A stretch of DNA of 64,000 bases from Liolophura sinensis (Eukaryota; Mollusca; Polyplacophora; Chitonida; Chitonidae), in the NCBI RefSeq assembly GCF_032854445.1, contig NC_088299.1:15431608-15495607 (forward strand). The letters are read 5' to 3'. Position numbers and translations under genes: made by a program. The notes below the pieces were generated by a model that saw nothing but the letters and a program-made list of their open reading frames with translations, was not told where the DNA came from and searched no databases. Every line of letters starts with the position of its first letter. Within the stretch, counting starts at the first letter, position 1. This document shows positions 51,301 through 62,100 of this stretch, one piece after another.

Positions 51301-54300
51301 CTACACCTCAATTTATCACTAAACACAATTGTTCTGCTTTACCGATGGTGGGGTGAAAAAAAAAAGCCATTTATTTCTCACTCGAATCCACTTGAGATAA
51401 ACGTTTCTAACCTCTTTATCAGGAGCTATATCTTTATGCTTCATGCATTTATGATATATTATACACGGCCGTAGCACATATGCATATAAATTCATGTAAA
51501 ATACTGTATCTTTTGTAATACTTTTTGATATTTTCTTCTGAACAATGGCTGAGAGCTGTTTAGAAAATACAAATGACAAACCTTAAATTCACTAAAAAAA
51601 TTACCCAATAAAACATTAATCAAACAAATAAATAAGAAAATCAATACTTCTACCCTTGGTTATTAACCACCACAGGTAAATGCCGCCTCACCTGAAAGCC
51701 GTACTCTGTCTGCAGGGCCAGTCCACGGAACGTGTAATTCTTCTGTTTGGTATAGACGAGATCGCCACCTGACCTGTTGTTTTTGGGGAAATGTCTGAGC
51801 TGGTACCGCTCTATATCGCCCTGTGACCCCAGGGGCCTGTCCCAGCCCACAGTGATCCAGGTAGACCCCACACTGATCACCTGTACATCGTTTATCTTGG
51901 CAGGGACTGGAATATAAGACAAAACATGCATGCATAAAACACTTTATTACAAATGGCTAGCAAACACATGTACATCTATAGAATCAAATGAAACTTGTTC
52001 TTTTCCATTATCTTTTTAAATCTATTGCTCCGGTTTCCTGGTAAGACCATTCCGTTAAAGCACTAGTCTATCCACAGGCTATCGCCCTTTGATCAAACAG
52101 TTGCAGGTTCAAATCCACTTATGACTGCAAGCGTAATTCTGTCTGAAAATGACGTAATCAAACTTGACCAAAAACACTTACAAAGAAAGGAAGAATCAAT
52201 GAGAATCAAACAAACTGCATCATCTGAAAAATGCTTACCTTTAGGTGACATACTGTATATTGTTAATTATGTCATTTTATGACTTCCATTCTCCAACAGC
52301 TTTGTGAGAATCTATGTTCATGTCAAAAACACTTGAATATCCTACTGTAAACCTCCAGCAGCAGTACTCCTGCAGATCTGGATCCAGAAACAAGTGTACA
52401 AACTAGTTGTTACTGCACTCACCTGCAGCTTCGGTTGTGAATTCTGTCTGAGCCACTGACACTCTCTTGCTCTTCTGTGTGACACCGTTCTCAGCATAAA
52501 CCTTGATGTTGTAGTCTGTACTGGGCAACAGCCCTCGGACTGTCAAACTGGAGAACAACAACAGTTCTACATATAAGATTTATTTATTTGATTTATTCGA
52601 TTCATGTTTTACACTGTATCCGTGAATATTTCGCTTATACAATGGAGGCCAGCATTATGGTGGGAGGAAACCAGGCAACCCACGACCATCCGCAGGTTGC
52701 TGTCAGACCTTCCCACATACAGCCAGTCTACATATAAGAAGCCTTGGATATATAAATCTGCAGTTCAGAAAAGTTCTGATATTTGTGAAGAAAAGAGATT
52801 AGACCACGATGTCTCATACTGGGTAGAAAATGCAAACAACATTTAAAGCTGTAAGTTTTTAACACTCATTTAGTTTAACACCAATCACAATGATATCACA
52901 TACAAAAGCAGTTTATATGGAAAGTTCAAGTTCACTGACGGTACATCAACAGGCATGCACACTGCTAGTAGTACACTTACGAGGTTGTATTGAAGGCCTG
53001 TTGTTTAGGGTAGAACTCTACGCCTGAGCTACACTCCCTGCAGGGGGAACCACCTCCTGTACCACACTCCAGACACTCCACCCGATACGACAGGTCTGTC
53101 CTGCCTCCCAGGAACTGTGGCTGCGACCAGGTCATAGTCGCCGACATATGATCACTGGATTTCAGTTTCAGGTTTAGTGGGGCCGATGGGGGCTCTGGTA
53201 AAACAAACAAGATTTCACTGTTACTGGTACTCACTTGATACCACAGACCAAGTGTGTTTATATTTTTACTTACTTCAAGTTTACTTATACATACATATGT
53301 TCCAGCAACTAACAGTTCTAATCTATACCCTATGTGTCATTATCTACTACACAGTGATTTTAATATACATACTGAATATTAACACGTATTAATTTACTTA
53401 TTTATCTGATTTGATTTGATTGGAGTTTCATGCCACACTCAAGACTATTTCACTAATACCACGCCAGCCAGCATTATGGTGAGAGGAAACCAAGCCAAGT
53501 CTAGGGGAATATAACTGAATGAACAAAAGACCTCTTTTTTTAATAATTACATGTGCATTTTGCGTAAAAAAACTTTGCATGAAAAAGCGGCATTTTTTGT
53601 TTTCTGGCAAAATCACAAGAAACTGAAAATGGGGGAGAAAAAGTGATGGGAGGTGGGTAATGCCAAAATAAATAAGGTGTGTTTTCTGGTCAAGGTCGCT
53701 GTAAATGTACATGTAAGCACTAACCCCGGAAACTATCCAAGACACAAGACAGCTGAAGCACTAGTAGACACTGGGGATCAGTTCTCATTCATCACCTCAT
53801 AGCCAGTCTAGTGAAAACACAAGTTTGTCCAGGTTGTCACAGCTAAATACTGCCTCTTATTGACCGCTGATAGCTGGGATGAGTTGCTTTTGTTTGCTCA
53901 AGTCTTACTGACAGGCAGATAGTGGGGAATGTGGGCCTGGCTTAAGGCTTTCTGCCTTCCCTTTACGGACCCACCCTTATATTCTGATCTTCTAGCCCCA
54001 TTGCCTACCAGCCTCAGTCCTAGTCTACATACCCCCCTTACCCCACTACCCCCTCCCCTCCCCTCCCCCCACAATCCAAAATCTCTTCTTCAGGCAACTT
54101 TCTAACCTTGATTATTGTGTTTTCGCTAGAGTTTAGGTGAACTGACTGCGTGGACAAGGTAAATCCTGCAAGAGCCAATGTACCTGCAGACGAGAACTCA
54201 TTGCAGAGCTGGTCGAAATTCTTTCAGGTTCAAGCAAACATCCAACAACAGCCTGTAATGGCCGCTGATCATCAGAACAAAAACCATCTCTCTGGCTTTC

Positions 54301-56135
54301 TCAGTGACATTTTCTGTAGCACTTTCAATGACAGGTGGCATCTGGAAGTGATTTCTGACCTTATGAGTACACCAGTTTAACACACCATTATAACACTTAT
54401 AGCTAGCAAGCAGGAAATGCAAAAACCTACATCAAGGAAGGAATGTAAAATATTGTAAGCACTCCAACCTCTTTACTTCAAGAAGTGAAGATTTACCACC
54501 TAATGTTTTCCTTAAGCAATTTTGACCAGTTTGCCATCAACAGGCATAAATCCAACAGAGAACTGCCAACTTCCTCACCAACAATGAAACATCTGAGCCA
54601 TGTGAGTCCCCAAGAGGAAATCTAACAGACACTTAAAAATCCCTGAGATCAGATCTGCCCTTATGATACTATAAAAAAAAAATACCACAGCCACAACAAA
54701 TGGGCGTCTCTCTACAGAGCAGCTGTCACCAAATCAGCTAATTCTTCCAATACAAGAGTTTTGACAACAGGACAGAGAGGCCATGTTGATTCAGGTATCA
54801 ACAGTTAGACGGTGTGCTGCTGAAGGGAGGAGGTGGGATCAAGGGGCTTAGCGACAACCAATCCTCACAAATATCAGAAAATGTCAGAAATCATAAACTC
54901 CACCCAGGCAGAATATCATACATGATCCAAGTTTAGGAAGCACATGTAGGGAAAAAAAAACAGGTTTAATTAAATATTAATTCTGCATTTGAGAGAGACA
55001 TTTGGGTGATGTCTGCAAGCTTTGCGCCTTTTGGCTGTCTAAATAATCTCAGGAAAGCAGCCATGTTGACTTGCCGAGTATTAAGCCCGTGAGGGACCTT
55101 GGAGAGCTCGGCGTTCGCTGGACAAATAGAATGTTTTTCCCTTGTCTTACCCAATAAAACTCTACGCCAAAATCTTTGAAGTTGAAATCAGAGAACAAAG
55201 AAAAGTCTGACTGACCAAAAGGCCAGCAGGCGTTTCAAAATCCACATCAGAAATAAATCAAATTTCAAACAAATTTGTCATGTTATCAGAGTCAGCTCAT
55301 AAAAGTTTCTTGTCAAGAAAAAGTCGCCTGAAAATGTCAACACCGAAAGAGATTTGTCAACGCCGGGTTTTCATCACCATTTTCTTCCGTTCCCTGCCCT
55401 TCTGTGGATTAAGTCCAACGCTAATTCTTTGCTTCAAAACACACATGATTTATCTGTGTTCATTCCTTAGAAAAAAAACCTTGTATGTCATGAATCGCCA
55501 TAACTTCACCTTGACCAACCTCTCCTTCCCAGAGTAAGCATGGCAATTCGGAAAAACTATCTGTACGCTCCCATCTTTATCTTGCACAGTATCAGTACTA
55601 TTCATTTGCAACACATCTTCCAAAGTCTTCCAAGCTGCATTATACTATATAATATTACATAATTTATTCACACAAAGTTGAATTCATCTTTCATGACCGT
55701 TTTAATATGTGCTTTCTCTTCCAAACTGGATTGCAAGATCTTTGGGTCTTGTTTAATACGCCTTCATTAAGAAAAACCTGATTACAGGGAATTTAGTTGT
55801 GGCAAACTGCTGATTCTAAGCACTTATAAACCATATTCAATACTGTACTATCAATATCCTAAGATCTCTGATTTTGATGATAAATTTGGAATTCTGGCTG
55901 AACAGCAGGCAATTACAGTGCGCTTATGTAAGAGCAAAGTAAGAGTCTTACTTAACCTATCTCAACTGTATGTACTTACTTGTGCAAGGTGCAGACTTGA
56001 GGTCATCTGGGCTGCGGTAAAATCCTGACTCACATTCACACATGACCGAGTGACGGTGACTGGAAAAGCTGTGAGCGGGACAGTTCCTGCAAGGCTCATT
56101 GCTGGTGTGCCACTTGTACGTGCCCGCTGGACATC
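42039..56135 (-). CDS. Eph receptor tyrosine kinase, 15 exons, 5' end missing
   Basis: Receptor for membrane-bound ephrins, acting at cell contacts. Fifteen exons (listed separately) join in one frame: 2 nt plus 722 codons including the stop. In window-peptide numbering: Cys-rich/EGF-like 1-51; fibronectin III domains about 53-165 and 166-257; transmembrane 269-294; juxtamembrane 296-358 with the conserved tyrosines Y332 and Y338 ([11 protein letters not shown]); kinase 359-632; SAM about 645-710; C-terminus GFLV. Kinase essentials are present: glycine loop GGGEFGDV, VAIK Lys389, Glu406, HRDLAARN Asp482, DFG Asp500 and activation-loop Tyr516. Exon lengths such as 156, 125, 186 and 62 bp agree with my recollection of vertebrate Eph genes. 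The signal peptide and ephrin-binding domain are not in the window and should lie to the right of 64000. Confidence 0.97.
42597..42739 (-). CDS. Eph exon: kinase C-terminal lobe end
   Basis: Encodes [40 protein letters not shown] and LRKIAKQ, the αH-αI part of the kinase, including the CW---RPKF motif. The donor AAAG^GTCAGT is confirmed by frame continuity into the SAM exon. Confidence 0.96.
42964..43158 (-). CDS. Eph exon: kinase APE to αG
   Basis: 65 codons, phase 0 at both ends. [20 protein letters not shown] contains the APE motif and the substrate-side PVRWTA typical of tyrosine kinases. [40 protein letters not shown] and LPPPM follow almost exactly the vertebrate Eph pattern. Confidence 0.98.
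43616..43729 (-). CDS. Eph exon: catalytic loop and DFG
   Basis: 38 codons starting at the Asp of [13 protein letters not shown], then [13 protein letters not shown] and GAYTTK with activation-loop Tyr516. The open frame upstream of GAT is intron sequence; the acceptor TTCACAG is used. Confidence 0.97.
44221..44319 (-). CDS. Eph exon: kinase αD-αE
   Basis: 33 codons, phase 0: [20 protein letters not shown], then [13 protein letters not shown]. The exon breaks inside HRD|LAARN. The donor is CAGG^GTAACA. Confidence 0.96.
44529..44590 (-). CDS. Eph exon: kinase hinge
   Basis: 62 bp coding [21 protein letters not shown], with gatekeeper Thr in IVTEYM as in vertebrate Eph kinases. Confidence 0.96.
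44800..44985 (-). CDS. Eph exon: glycine loop to αC-β4
   Basis: 186 bp: [39 protein letters not shown], then [20 protein letters not shown] and VTK. Contains ATP-anchoring Lys389 and its partner Glu406. Homologues usually read FDHPNII or FDHPN(V/I)I; here FDDQNVI has Asp-Gln instead of His-Pro. Confidence 0.97.
45118..45261 (-). CDS. Eph exon: juxtamembrane regulatory segment
   Basis: 144 bp: [40 protein letters not shown] and IESVIGG. Holds both conserved juxtamembrane tyrosines whose phosphorylation relieves autoinhibition in vertebrate Ephs, and the start of the kinase N-lobe. Confidence 0.97.
45262..47140. other. Eph intron, no feature seen
   Basis: 1.9 kb AT-rich intron between the juxtamembrane exons. 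No SINE copy and no coding similarity apart from chance short frames. Confidence 0.5.
47141..47202 (-). CDS. Eph exon: cytosolic start of juxtamembrane
   Basis: 62 bp encoding (R)[20 protein letters not shown]. The LQYTN end matches the LQ(H)YT segment of vertebrate Ephs. The Asn/Cys-rich first half is unlike the vertebrate proteins. The frame is continuous with both neighbours. Confidence 0.9.
47458..47578 (-). CDS. Eph exon: transmembrane helix
   Basis: 121 bp: [11 protein letters not shown], then [20 protein letters not shown] followed by IIMVLILLR and basic residues as a stop-transfer. A VGIIAGAI small-residue pattern could support helix dimerisation, as in other Ephs. Confidence 0.95.
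48089..48234. mobile_element. Possible 146-bp MITE-like insertion
   Basis: Bounded by the 12-bp inverted repeat GACTCGATCTGC / GCAGATCGAGTC. The outer sequences (AGACAACCTGACTACT on the left, ATATCTGGCCCGTCAATCCC on the right) are parts of the 65-bp satellite unit, so this segment interrupts one repeat unit. The left flank is diverged from the unit, and no second copy occurs in the window. Confidence 0.4.
48236..49240. repeat. Minisatellite, 65-bp unit, about 15 copies
   Basis: Units of ACAGCACAGCTATCTGGCCA, GCCATTCCCCAACCCCTACT and CCCACAARGAYAACCTGACTAMTGT at high identity in an Eph intron. A two-unit higher-order pattern (48625-48816 resembles 48885-49076, offset 260) is evident. The array ends about 20 bp from the donor of the exon at 49263. 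Repeated open frames of 63 codons are artefacts of the unit. Confidence 0.95.
49263..49323 (-). CDS. Eph exon: end of second fibronectin III domain
   Basis: 61 bp encoding [20 protein letters not shown] plus one base. It follows the exon ending GFQ, giving [16 protein letters not shown], a standard FN3 G-strand region. Too short to show as a long open frame; found by frame and splice continuity. Confidence 0.92.
49324..51691. other. Eph intron, no feature seen
   Basis: 2.4 kb unique-looking intron without SINEs. Several short open frames on both strands show no recognisable domain. Confidence 0.5.
51692..51906 (-). CDS. Eph exon: second fibronectin III domain
   Basis: 215 bp: [60 protein letters not shown] and [12 protein letters not shown]. 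The conserved Trp of the B strand, the Tyr-X-hydrophobic C strand, and the L-TEYGFQVR motif identify FN3. The upstream ATG in the open frame is intronic. Confidence 0.94.
52052..52122 (+). repeat. tRNA-like sequence, possible SINE head
   Basis: GTTAAAGCACTAGTCTATCC followed by GCAGGTTCAAATCC resembles the D-arm to T-arm span of a tRNA with an intact B box. The acceptor stem does not pair well, so a tRNA gene is not called. Confidence 0.35.
52423..52547 (-). CDS. Eph exon: end of first fibronectin III domain
   Basis: 125 bp: [40 protein letters not shown] and A. The [15 protein letters not shown] run is a clear FN3 signature. It joins the preceding exon through a split Ser codon (TC|T). Confidence 0.93.
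52578..52723 (-). repeat. SINE, AAATAAAT-tail family
   Basis: A minus-strand copy 30 bp upstream of the exon at 52423-52547, therefore next to its acceptor. GGCTGTATGTGGGAAGGTCT, CTGCGGATGGTCGTGGGTTG and CATAATGCTGGCCTCCATTG are present; the CCCGGGCTCTG block is deleted. Confidence 0.8.
52981..53194 (-). CDS. Eph exon: first fibronectin III domain
   Basis: 214 bp: [40 protein letters not shown] and [20 protein letters not shown], then [10 protein letters not shown]. The Y-VEC--CG---C--C---V-F-P pattern is specific to Eph receptors and distinguishes this domain from other FN3 modules. Confidence 0.96.
53394..53510 (-). repeat. SINE, AAATAAAT-tail family, diverged
   Basis: Minus-strand copy with CTTGGCTTGGTTTCCTCTCA, CATAATGCTGGCTGGCG and GAGTGTGGCATGAAACTCCA, and a short tail. 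Confidence 0.65.
53511..55979. other. Eph intron, no feature seen
   Basis: 2.5 kb intron. A pyrimidine-rich stretch (about 54029-54072, CCCCTCCCC-type) is the only low-complexity feature. No coding similarity and no SINE. Confidence 0.5.
55980..56135 (-). CDS. Eph exon: Cys-rich / EGF-like region
   Basis: 156 bp: (G)[40 protein letters not shown] and [11 protein letters not shown]. Cysteine spacing (CPAGTY, C--CP-HS, C-C--G-YR, PCT) is the Eph/TNFR-like pattern immediately before the first FN3 domain. This is the most upstream Eph exon in the window. Confidence 0.96.
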
Positions 56136-59100
56136 CTGTACAACAACAACAATAGTAGTCAGATCTTCATCAACTGTTATGTATAGGAAAGGCAGAAAAG
56201 GAGCAGTTTAAGAAAATACTAAAAAAAATCAGTAGGAGGTTGATTGGGTTAAAGAACTGCACTCATAGAGACAGAAGAGCTCTTGGCTAATGATCAAAGT
56301 CATGTTATCACATCTACCACTAGCCTCAGATCCTGAAGGTTGTAGTTTTATTGGTGAGATTTGCTAGCTTACACACCTGGGAGTGCCAGGCTTCTTCTAA
56401 ATGGACACCTGTACATAACCACAAAGCCACAAGCGATCTAAAACTTGTGAGCTTACTTTTCGTACCTTTCACATAAAGCAGTAGCACAGTGATTTCATAA
56501 AAATGAATGAATGATTAGTTTTATTGCCACGTTGACGGTTTTTAAGCCGTATCGGGTTATGCATGTGGTATGTTCATGTAACCAAAATTTGTGGTTGACT
56601 AAAAACAGTCGAAGGTGTCAATTTTCCCCATAATGTGTTTGATCTATGAAGTATAACAGCAGACTACAGACTCTATTTGTGGTATATGTATGGTATGTGC
56701 ATGTCATCCATCAGTACGGTTGACTACAGAGCGCATATGTCAGACAGACTGGCAGACAAACACACAGGTAATCACATACTTCCATATCCCAACTTCTTCT
56801 GCCCACTAGAAATTGTATGTTTTCAGTGTATACTTAGCCTTCATGTATAACGCATGATGGTGAATAGTACAGATTGCCGGCCACCGGAGCCGATTAAAAG
56901 TTTCTGGCCCACAAATAGTCTGTCTGACCTACAGCAACACTGAACCATCTATTGCCTCCCTGCCAGCCACCAGTTCAAAGCTTTTCGCCGGCGCTCCGCA
57001 TGAAGTAGGCTATGGCGCGAGGATTGCGTATGGAAAAGTCCTACAGAGTCAGCATTGATTTTTCGCACATAATTTCATCTTTTGACAATGGGAGTGAATC
57101 GCCCTGCAGGTTCAATACTACAACCTGATTACCTTCGCTCAAAAGCCCTATCTTTCTGATAAACCTCCAGCTGGGGTAATATCAGGAGGGGGTGGGGGAG
57201 GAGTGGAGAACAGGGGGCGCAGCGACTGACAGTGGCTCTTACGGCCAGTTAGGCCTACGTCAGGTCTGGGGACCACCATCACCAAAAGTGCCTGTATGAG
57301 TCCATCTGACATACATGAATGATATAGTAACCTGACAATAACTCCCACAACCTCATTCTGAACAACCAAGCCAGGTCTGCAGTGACACAATTCCATTATT
57401 AACCCCTAGGCACTATTTTTCGAAACAATAAAAGATAATATAAACATTTCACCGGCTTTTTGTTTTTATTTTTTTGGTTAGCTATATTAATAAGCCTCTA
57501 AAGTGCTTCCACATGAACAAAAACTTGAACAAAAATTTACCTAGCAATTGCTTTAGTTACTCTACAAGTGTGGTGTATCGGTTACCTACATCTGTCTACA
57601 CATGCATTGTATTCAACTTCCAGTCATATTGTACGCCTCACACTTTATCGCTAATGGCCTCTTATGTGCACAACCCTCCAAAAACAATACAAGAGGTGAA
57701 CAAAATATGTCAAGTCCTTTGTTATTTTCCTTATGGATAGCTGATGGTTGCCATAGTGACCACATTTCATGGACACCTGTCTTGTTGTGGGTAGGAAAAA
57801 AGATCCTGACACAGTCTTGTGGAAATTAAGCACAGGACCTGTGCTTAGATCTGTAATATATATAATTTAAAATAAAGTAACTTTCTCTCCAATGTTATAA
57901 TACTGCAGTAAAACTTGTACATGGTAGAAACTTTCTAATGAGGATATGACCATTACAACAGCCTGAAAGCTGTGATAACAACCAGAATAATTCAAACTTA
58001 ATTTCATTTGCACAAAATGCATCATTAAGATTATAAATTTTGGAGAGCGTTTTTTTTTTCTTTTTTAACAACTTTCCCTGCACACTTCACACTGTCAAGT
58101 TAATAATTATGCCTAAAGCCAACCACTCTTATCCCCTTCGTGACAAGACGTTATTTTGTAGAGGGTACAGAAAAAAAAGGTGTCTTAATCAGATTCCATC
58201 CCAGAACAGATCAATAATTGATTGATATTAGATACGGCGACAGAACAGTCGCGCTAAATTAACCAAGGACACCAGTAACGGTAAAGCAGGGTATCGAGTT
58301 GATCACTGGGCGCTACAGGTAACCCCGGAAACTCTCTACTCCCCCCCACTCCCTCCCCGCCTGCCACGTCCTCATCAATTTCGGTAGATATATTCTTACT
58401 GGCAGAATGTAATCAACAGGAGCCATAGTCTTACAATCCAAATCCATGAGGAAACAGATTAATCATGGTGGCTTTAGACAAAGAGCCAGCCAGTAATCAA
58501 CAGTTCCCATGTGTTCCTGCACAATAGCCAACAGCCAAGTACTGATATTAAGTCGCCCAGAATCTCCAGGGATATCCATTATTAAGACAAGCGCAGGAAA
58601 TTACTTCACAGTTTTATACGCCAGCGATATTCCTGCACACCCATTCACCATTACCTTCATGTTCACCCATGATGCTGTCACTTAAAAAAATCTTTCGTCG
58701 GACATTGCCACTGAGAAAAAGCCAGCGTGCACTCACAGATCCAGTCTTATTAGGTTTACCCATACAATAACGTCTCATTGAAGAGGGCATTGATCCTATC
58801 TAGAACAAGCCAGCAAAAATATTTTCCAGATGATGAATTTTTGTATCAGATGGCTCTGAAATTCTGTTGCCCTGATATAAGCAAATGTCAGAGAGAGCAC
58901 ATGGCCTATCACACTGTCCGATGACTCACGCACACACACACACACACACACAGACACAGTTTGGGCCACACATCCAGCTTACAGCCAAATTCCCCCCCCC
59001 CCCCCCCACCCCCCACCCTGCAGTGTGCTGTACTCTGGAATATGAGTAATATTTGTCTCACCTAAAAATATTTCTCCAAAAAACAAATCTGCCTTACCGA

Positions 59101-62100
59101 TAAAAAAATAGTAAAAAAAAAAACAAGCAAAATATTGGCAATGACAAGGCTAAAAAAGATCATGATCACATTATAATAGCATTATAGTAGGCCTATGGAA
59201 GTCAATTTATTAAATATTGAAAATCATATTTTACTTTCTCTACTTAAAGAGAGATAATAACTCATTAACAAATTCAAATTAAAATGCATGATCTTATTCT
59301 TTGCTAATTGAGAGGTTAGGCAGAATTTTACCTCTTACTGTGAACATTCCAAAAAGTTTTGATTGTATCAGAAGGTGTAAGGCAGATTGAATGAGACTTG
59401 CATTATCCTGTGGTAATTCAATCAGCAAGGGTGAAGGAAAGCCCACGGGTTATGAAGAAAAGACCCCCTGTAGCGCGATCCATGGCACTGAGCTGTTAAT
59501 TATTTAGCGCAGCACTCCAGGTGTGGAGATGATGCTGCTGAGTAAGGAGAAATTATTTATGAAGACTGAAACGGGAAGCAAAGTAACTTGATTTCCACAG
59601 AAATATGCATACTGAAAACCAGACATGCAGATTATCTACCGTACAAAACTGTCAAATTTGACATGCTAATGTCAATCAGCTCTACATTTGTTTGTGCATT
59701 TCTCCTAAGTTTCATTGCTTAATTTTTTGTCCAGAAGTCCGTGCACACGCACTGATATTTAGTAACCTTGGTTTTAGGCCTCTCATTTGTTGACTTGCCA
59801 GCAAGGGAAACGTTCACATGTAATCACTGTATCTGTTGGAGGTAATTTTTTCCTCGAGTATTTTAATCTCAGCGGAGTCAAATGTTAGTCTGTTACCAAG
59901 AGTTGCTTCCCTTGCTGGACTCTCCCACCTTAAAGCTACTGAAAGGTAAATATGTTCACCCTGCAGGTAAATTTGCACAGATCCTTACTTTGATGCACAT
60001 GGATTTGTAAGACTGATGACAAATGGCTGCATAGCTAAGACAATGGCCTTGGGGTTGTTAATTCGCAGCGAGGTTATGTTCCCCAAGACAAACTTCTCCC
60101 GTAGAAACTGTAAGCCTAAGTTACAGCTAATCCTCTCCACTGGAGTCAAGATTTTAGGGAAAGTCTTCCACAAATAATTACATCCAGATGATTACCTTGT
60201 GCTTGATTTTAGACATATATGAAGGGCAGTCCAGTGAATAAAAGCCCAGGTAATCAGATAAATTCTCATGCTGTAACAGGCTTTATAATACAATAGTTCT
60301 TAATTCACTAACGAGAAATTCAATACATTGCACCTTGCCGTAAGCTAAATTCACATAGAAATTTTAGCTGTATGTACCTCATTCCTGATACCACCAAAGT
60401 ACAGATAATCATTATCTCATAAGGAAAGGTTTGGATAAAACCTAGAAGAAATAAATAGTGTACATTACATGCATATTGCTTTGTTTGATAAATGTTATCA
60501 TAGTTATAAACAAATTATCATCCTATAAAAAGCATAACCTGCTAAAAAGCAGAAAAAAATTAATAAAGAGCTCAATTCCAAACAAAATTTGACACATAAA
60601 TCTAGATACTCTGCAAAATAGATGAAGCTAGAATTATCTACACTGATCTAATGATAGCAGGAATGGAAAAAGAGCTGGAATCAGTGTTTTTATACAGCAT
60701 TTCTCGGTCTGTTATCACCCAAACTCATCGGAACTGACCACTGTTATCAGAGGTCATCTCCCTTGTGGATATTATCTCGTATCCGTTCCCCAAAAAAGAA
60801 ATCAAAGATCATTCATCTGCATGAACACTTTCAAATAATCGCTTTTTATCAGTTATAAATCGATAGCTAGGGATCATAAGCAAAGGACAAAATGGCTTAA
60901 GTGTAGTGATAAGGAGCAGTAGTTTGTCACGCCTGACAGTCAGGAAACAGCCCTCACATAGCATGTCACCTGGACCTTTACCTCTTCCCCTCCCTTCTTA
61001 TACCCCCCCCCCCCCCCTTCAGGACACACCATTATCTTCATCGGTTTATCTCCAAGCTAGCCACAGAGAACCCTGCAGGCTATAACGCTGCATGCAGGCC
61101 TGCATACTTTCACACAGAAAGTATATCACTTTACCTTACATTGTATCCACAATGTTGCTTTAGATCTATAACTTCCACACCTGTATTACAGCAAATGTCG
61201 GCAAACCACATACACGCACAGTGTAATCTCCCCTTAATCAGCATGTTCACTAATTAAGATAGAAACATCCACGTACCACTACAGACCATTTCTTCACTGT
61301 AAGTGCAAAAATTGACCTGATTAGGCACTAATTGGAATTTAGAAATTTCCCCGATGTCAGACAAAAAGCAACTAGTTCGGTTTGAGGAACTCATGATGAA
61401 AAAAAACCTAGCAAATAATTAGGGATAACTCATTTTATAAATAACGAGCTCTGTTCGCATAAAAATGGTCTCATGGAATAAATTTCTCACGATGCTAATA
61501 GGTTGTCTATACAAAACCTCATGTAATGGACTCAAGTAGCATATATCACAAGAACAGTGCCCGGAGGATGAGTCTTATCTTTGTAACTAATCAATAGCAT
61601 GGTTGCTACTATAAGACATAACATGGTCTCAATCAATAGGGTATTGGTAAAGACACTTGAAGTGCGCTTAAGGCCTGAACATCTTCCCTGTTTGAAAGAA
61701 GATGTGAATCAAAAAATTGCCCGGACTAGTAGTGTTTTTGTGATGCTACTTGGTATTGATCTCAAGACGTAAATTCAGTCTGAAGACTTAAAATCAGTCT
61801 GAGGACATTAAATTCCTCTAAATATCAAAGCAACAAGTTCGGCCTCTCCTGCTGAAAATAACACCCAATCGTCTATGATCCGCGTGTTTAATGATGGTCT
61901 CAATGGCTGATGTAACATTATTTTCCCAGTAATCAGTGAATAACCATCAAGGAAATCAAGCTCCATTCAAGTGAGCCCCAATACGCACAAGTTCTGTTGA
62001 AATCCACATGACAATTACAGCTGATGGAATTTCTACCAATCAGGAGTGTATTCAATCACCCCCTCTGTTTGCATTCACTTTCACCCACGTTTGCTGACAA

